From a virus: 33,737 nt of DNA. A program made the translations under genes and the position numbers. Positions 31,976 through 33,737 of this stretch are shown here, one piece after another. The stretch covers positions 1 through 33,737 of IMG/VR virus record IMGVR_UViG_3300009103_000100; one strand, given 5' to 3'. The notes under the pieces were generated by a model that saw only the letters and a list, made by a program, of their open reading frames with translations, was not told the DNA's origin and ran no database searches. The stretch's first letter is position 1, and every line of letters begins with the position of its first letter.

Positions 31976-32491
31976 TTAGTCCTCTTCAAAGTCTCCATTA
32001 ATAATATCCTCAATGGCCTGTATAATTATGGCCTTACGGCCTTTGGGCAGAGGAGAGTTTGTGCGTAGTTTTAAATAGTCAGAGCGCAAATCTGCGGGCA
32101 GCGTTCTGTCTATAAGATCTAGCATCTCAGATAAGTGGGCATTATCCACAGTCTCATCATCAATAGAAACACAATAGAGGGCCGTAATATCTACGGGCTC
32201 AAGTATGCTCTTTTTGCGGTCCTGAATCTTTTGGGCATTACCGTAATCAAATCTGTAATAATTATCCCGTTTGAAATTCTTCAACCGATTATTAATGTGC
32301 GTGTACATAAAGTTCTCTAGGGGCTTGTTGGTGTCGTACCTATTCAAACCCTCCACACCCATCAGAAACGCCTCCTGTTCTATATCTTCAACTTCATATG
32401 AGGCAAAGACATATTTAGGGGCTAACTTGCGGGCGACTCTAGTGATAACCTCAATTACTTCTTGCTCAGACAAGTTGCTCGGTATCTTCAT
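31976..32491 (-). CDS. Sigma-70 family late transcription factor, T4 gp55-like
   Basis: 171 residues. Residues about 25-80 fit sigma region 2: YEVEDIEQEAFLMGVEGLNR, then YDTNKPLENFMYTHINNRL and KNFKRDNYYR, the core-binding and -10 recognition part. Region 4 is absent; the C-terminus has LPADLRSDYLKLRTNSPLPK and ends in an acidic tail (GDFEED). This small region-2-only plan is that of T4 gp55 and its cyanophage relatives, which direct RNA polymerase to late promoters with a -10-like box only. It is the second gene of the operon that starts at copy 1 of the GTGTA motif. It overlaps the upstream gene by 26 bases. Confidence 0.75.
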   Translation of the reverse strand: MKIPSNLSEQEVIEVITRVARKLAPKYVFASYEVEDIEQEAFLMGVEGLNRYDTNKPLENFMYTHINNRLKNFKRDNYYRFDYGNAQKIQDRKKSILEPVDITALYCVSIDDETVDNAHLSEMLDLIDRTLPADLRSDYLKLRTNSPLPKGRKAIIIQAIEDIINGDFEED

Positions 32492-32702
32492 CGTCGTCCT
32501 CTTCTTCTCTTTGGGCGACTAATTCGTCATAGGGTATTCCATGAATAGTGTGTGGGGGCGATTCCCCGGCCCATTCTTCCATGTTAATTGGCTCAGTGGG
32601 ATCAGGGGTCGATAGGCTTTCTTCGGCCCACTTTTCTATTTTAGCGTTTCCGCGCATGTGCAATTGAGTTTCAATACCCTTTTTTTTAATTCTTCGTGAC
32701 AT
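32466..32702 (-). CDS. Small acidic protein, first gene of the leftward operon
   Basis: 78 residues, begins MSRRIKKKGIETQLHMRGNA, with a basic N-terminus, a middle with two related segments (IEKWAEESLSTPDPTEP and MEEWAGESPPHTIHGIP), and a very acidic C-terminus (EEEDDDEDTEQLV). The ribosome site is AGAGG about seven bases upstream. No known family. The repeated W-A-x-E-S pattern is a distinctive feature. Overlap with the sigma gene suggests coupled translation, perhaps a partner of the transcription factor; this is inference. Confidence 0.55.
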   Translation of the reverse strand: MSRRIKKKGIETQLHMRGNAKIEKWAEESLSTPDPTEPINMEEWAGESPPHTIHGIPYDELVAQREEEDDDEDTEQLV

Positions 32703-32729
32703 ATAGCACCTCTTGAAATATTGTTAATC

Positions 32730-32753
32730 TATATAAGTATATACACCAAAAGC
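32730..32753 (-). promoter_or_regulatory. Candidate late promoter, copy 1 (sigma factor operon)
   Basis: The minus strand reads GCTTTTGGTGTATATACTTA, with the GTGTA core at 32746-32742 and an AT-only dyad (32731-32742) directly downstream. It is 40 bases before the ATG of the first gene of the operon that contains the sigma factor. Confidence 0.5.
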
Positions 32754-32862
32754 ACTATATGCACATTATTTAGAACAATTATGGCGAGTCTGAGACAATT
32801 AGGTACGACATATAAGATATTTTTTTTGAATTGTGTCTAAACCACCTCCAAATACGCGAAGG

Positions 32863-32938
32863 GCCAGCACGGTGAGCCAGCGAACAAAAAAGTACCCCGC
32901 CAGCACGGTGTTGGGCGCGCGCGCGGGCGCGGACGACG
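32863..32938. repeat. GC-rich island with a 12-base direct repeat
   Basis: GCCAGCACGGTG occurs at 32863-32874 and again at 32900-32911. The second copy runs into a GC-only stretch (GGGCGCGCGCGCGGGCGCGG, 32913-32932) that contrasts sharply with the AT-rich surroundings. Alternating GCGCGCGC can form Z-DNA or strong hairpins. Confidence 0.8.
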
Positions 32939-32967
32939 TAAATTATTGGCCCATAAGGGTTTACGTC
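32935..32967. promoter_or_regulatory. Extended inverted repeat GACGTAAA / TTTACGTC
   Basis: GACGTAAA (32935-32942) and TTTACGTC (32960-32967) are perfectly complementary, and the inner TTAT/ATAA pair extends the stem across a GGG bulge. GGCCC in its loop (32948-32952) can alternatively pair with GGGCC at 32977-32981. The TTACG word recurs in the region. Confidence 0.55.
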
Positions 32968-33054
32968 ATGTTTACGGGGCCAAGAATGTTTTAAGTCCTT
33001 TGATAGTAAGGAGTTACGTCAAACTATAGGAAGGCGTGACACATGCGGTCAATT

Positions 33055-33074
33055 CCCCCCCCATAAAGGTGGGG
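33055..33074. promoter_or_regulatory. C-run hairpin
   Basis: Eight C (33055-33062), loop ATAAA, then GGTGGGG (33068-33074) can pair with one mismatch. A possible 7-codon leader (ATG at 33043, MRSIPPP) with a good AGGAAGG site ends inside the hairpin. No T-tract follows. Confidence 0.4.
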
Positions 33075-33122
33075 CATCTAAGTATAGGCACAGTAACGAC
33101 TTACGAAACGTGTCCCGAAAAC

Positions 33123-33136
33123 TAGGTGTCCACCTA
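33123..33136. promoter_or_regulatory. Operator-like dyad
   Basis: TAGGTG TC CACCTA, a perfect 6-bp inverted repeat with a two-base centre, about 55 bases upstream of the AT-rich box before the first rightward gene. Confidence 0.4.
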
Positions 33137-33185
33137 AGCTGTAAGTCCTTTGGTAGTAAGAGGTTACGTGTTTGCCCTTGACTCA

Positions 33186-33197
33186 TTGTATATAATT
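33186..33197 (+). promoter_or_regulatory. Candidate rightward promoter -10 region
   Basis: TTGTATATAATT, containing TATAAT (33191-33196), 23 bases before the first plus-strand ATG. A TTGACT lies only seven bases upstream of TATAAT, too close for a sigma-70 -35 box. The block is also close to the leftward GTGTATATA motif (one base different in the core). Confidence 0.45.
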
Positions 33198-33219
33198 AAA
33201 GAAAGAGAGAGAGAAGGAC

Positions 33220-33462
33220 ATGATAAAAAGTTTTAAAAAGTTTTCAGAATTAAGCCAAGATTCGAGCAGTTTGAACGAATATATAGTAGAGAACAACGAG
33301 TTAGTTTTAGAAAGAGAGTTTAAGATGAAAAAGATTCAATTGAAAAACGCTGTTGCTTTTGTTGGTAAAGCTCCAAAGCTGGTAGGTCCGAAAGTTAAGT
33401 CTGATATGGCCTATGACGTTAAAAAAGATTCTGGTTATTTCCAGAATACTAAACGGAAGTGA
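33220..33462 (+). CDS. Small basic protein, first rightward gene
   Basis: 80 residues, begins MIKSFKKFSELSQDSSSLNE, with an acidic helix (IVENNELVLEREF) and a basic C-terminal part (LKNAVAFVGKAPKLVGPKVK, ending NTKRK). The ribosome site is AAGG in a GA-rich tract two bases before ATG, rather close. A second in-frame Met at residue 36 (MKKIQLKNAV) has a purine-rich upstream sequence and could start a shorter form. The family is not recognised; an MKxFxxF opening is common in small phage proteins. It is the first of at least three small rightward genes. Confidence 0.55.
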   Translation: MIKSFKKFSELSQDSSSLNEYIVENNELVLEREFKMKKIQLKNAVAFVGKAPKLVGPKVKSDMAYDVKKDSGYFQNTKRK

Positions 33463-33476
33463 CCTAACGAGTCACT
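33428..33476 (+). promoter_or_regulatory. Two consecutive hairpins at the end of the first rightward gene
   Basis: ATTCTGG-TTATTT-CCAGAAT (33428-33447, perfect 7-bp stem) lies in the last codons, and AGTGAC-CTAACGA-GTCACT (33458-33476, perfect 6-bp stem) contains the TGA stop. No T-tract follows, so an RNA-processing or mRNA-stability role is more likely than termination. Confidence 0.4.
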
Positions 33477-33497
33477 GGGTTGGACGATAATAGTAAT

Positions 33498-33638
33498 ATG
33501 AAAGATAAAAAAATGACGCTCACAAAAGTAATGTTCCAAGTTTGTTACAGTCAAAAGCTACGCAAGCCCAACGGCGTTAGTAAAGTACGTTGGAACGCTG
33601 CGGTTAAAATGGCTAAACGTATTTTGAAAGAGGGTTAA
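33498..33638 (+). CDS. Small basic protein (46 residues)
   Basis: ATG AAA GAT ... TAA, product beginning MKDKKMTLTKVMFQVCYSQK and ending AKRILKEG. It is Lys/Arg-rich with a predicted C-terminal helix. The ribosome site before the first ATG is weak; Met6 (33513) is an alternative. Its last codon region provides the GAGGG site for the next gene, which supports it as a real operon member. No known family. Confidence 0.5.
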   Translation: MKDKKMTLTKVMFQVCYSQKLRKPNGVSKVRWNAAVKMAKRILKEG

Positions 33639-33639
33639 G

Positions 33640-33737
33640 ATGATGATTAGAATTATCACTAAACTTTATGACGGTTCAACCTACAGCAAGACGGTTGACA
33701 TTGGTGGAACTCCCGATAGCGGGATCAACTGTTTAGT
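33640..33737 (+). CDS. Small protein, partial (runs off the window)
   Basis: ATGATGATTAGA..., open to the window end (32 full codons), beginning MMIRIITKLYDGSTYSKTVD. GAGGG lies five bases before the first ATG, overlapping the previous gene's stop. Alternating hydrophobic and polar residues suggest beta strands. Too short to assign. Confidence 0.5.
   Translation, partial: MMIRIITKLYDGSTYSKTVDIGGTPDSGINCL

Larger units (their letters stand above)
32992..33169 (+). repeat. 28-base imperfect direct repeat, two copies
   Basis: TAAGTCCTTTG, one variable base, TAGTAAG, two variable bases, GTTACGT. The copies are at 32992-33019 and 33142-33169 and match at 25 of 28 positions, 150 bases apart. Each ends in a TTACG site. 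They look like binding sites for a phage regulator or initiator. Confidence 0.7.
32703..33219. other. Non-coding divergent control region
   Basis: 517 bases without a convincing gene, between leftward structural genes and rightward small genes. It contains, left to right: the candidate leftward promoter, two ACAATTA repeats (32775, 32795), a run of eight T (32820-32827), a 12-base direct repeat in a GC-rich block, a CGTAA/TTACG-rich section with dyads, a 28-base imperfect direct repeat, a C-run hairpin, an operator-like dyad and an AT-rich -10-like box. This is the layout of a replication origin or bidirectional promoter region; neither is proven. Confidence 0.6.

Noticed and set aside
33178-33196. 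TTGACT and TATAAT as a sigma-70 promoter
   Set aside because: The spacer is seven bases, far from 16-18. Only the -10-like box is kept as a candidate.

Overview
The window is a contiguous stretch of an AT-rich tailed double-stranded DNA phage (Caudoviricetes). Large-terminase, portal, protease-scaffold, HK97-type capsid, neck, tail tube and tape-measure genes follow each other in canonical order, and there is no ribosomal RNA, tRNA or bacterial housekeeping block. The fibre architecture (phage-fibre N-terminal domain, YadA-like head repeats, Peptidase S74 chaperone, LamG lectin-like proteins) together with phage-borne gmd and glmS resembles uncultured marine phages of cyanobacteria and heterotrophic marine bacteria. 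The host cannot be read from the sequence.

Layout. From about 32.7 kb down to base 1 every gene is on the minus strand. Read in the direction of transcription: (a) 32702-26217, a compact operon with a small acidic protein, a T4 gp55-like late sigma factor, GlmS, an HNH endonuclease, a TerS-like HTH/coiled-coil protein, a membrane protein, a zinc-ribbon actin-like ATPase, GDP-mannose dehydratase and a second HNH; (b) 26214-22874, a small unknown, an ERCC4-type nuclease, a ClpP-like protease and the large terminase; (c) 22813-17616, portal, protease-scaffold with an internal scaffold start, decoration-like protein and major capsid protein, closed by a strong intrinsic terminator; (d) 17518-9636, two small virion-type genes, a 1312-residue fibre, two LamG proteins and an S74 fibre; (e) 9597-1, neck/connector proteins, tail tube, tail-assembly genes and an incomplete tape-measure protein. 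A 517-base non-coding region (32703-33219) separates this arm from small plus-strand genes at the right edge.

How the parts may work together. A T-rich plus GTGTA motif sits in seven intergenic gaps, on the coding strand just upstream of the first gene of an apparent transcription unit (upstream of the sigma-factor operon, portal, protease-scaffold, the gene after the capsid terminator, the neck operon, tail tube and tape measure). I propose it is the phage late promoter, read by the encoded gp55-like sigma factor. In five of seven copies a short dyad lies directly 3' of the core. GlmS and Gmd would feed hexosamine and deoxyhexose nucleotide-sugar pools.

Most unusual features: the candidate promoter/sigma regulon; a zinc ribbon (CxxC...RxGGPxPF...CPxCxGxG) shared by a connector-region protein and the N-terminus of an actin-like ATPase placed inside the packaging cluster; and the divergent control region with a GC island, a 28-bp repeat, TTACG sites and several dyads. 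All functional calls come from reading motifs by eye; no database search was run.
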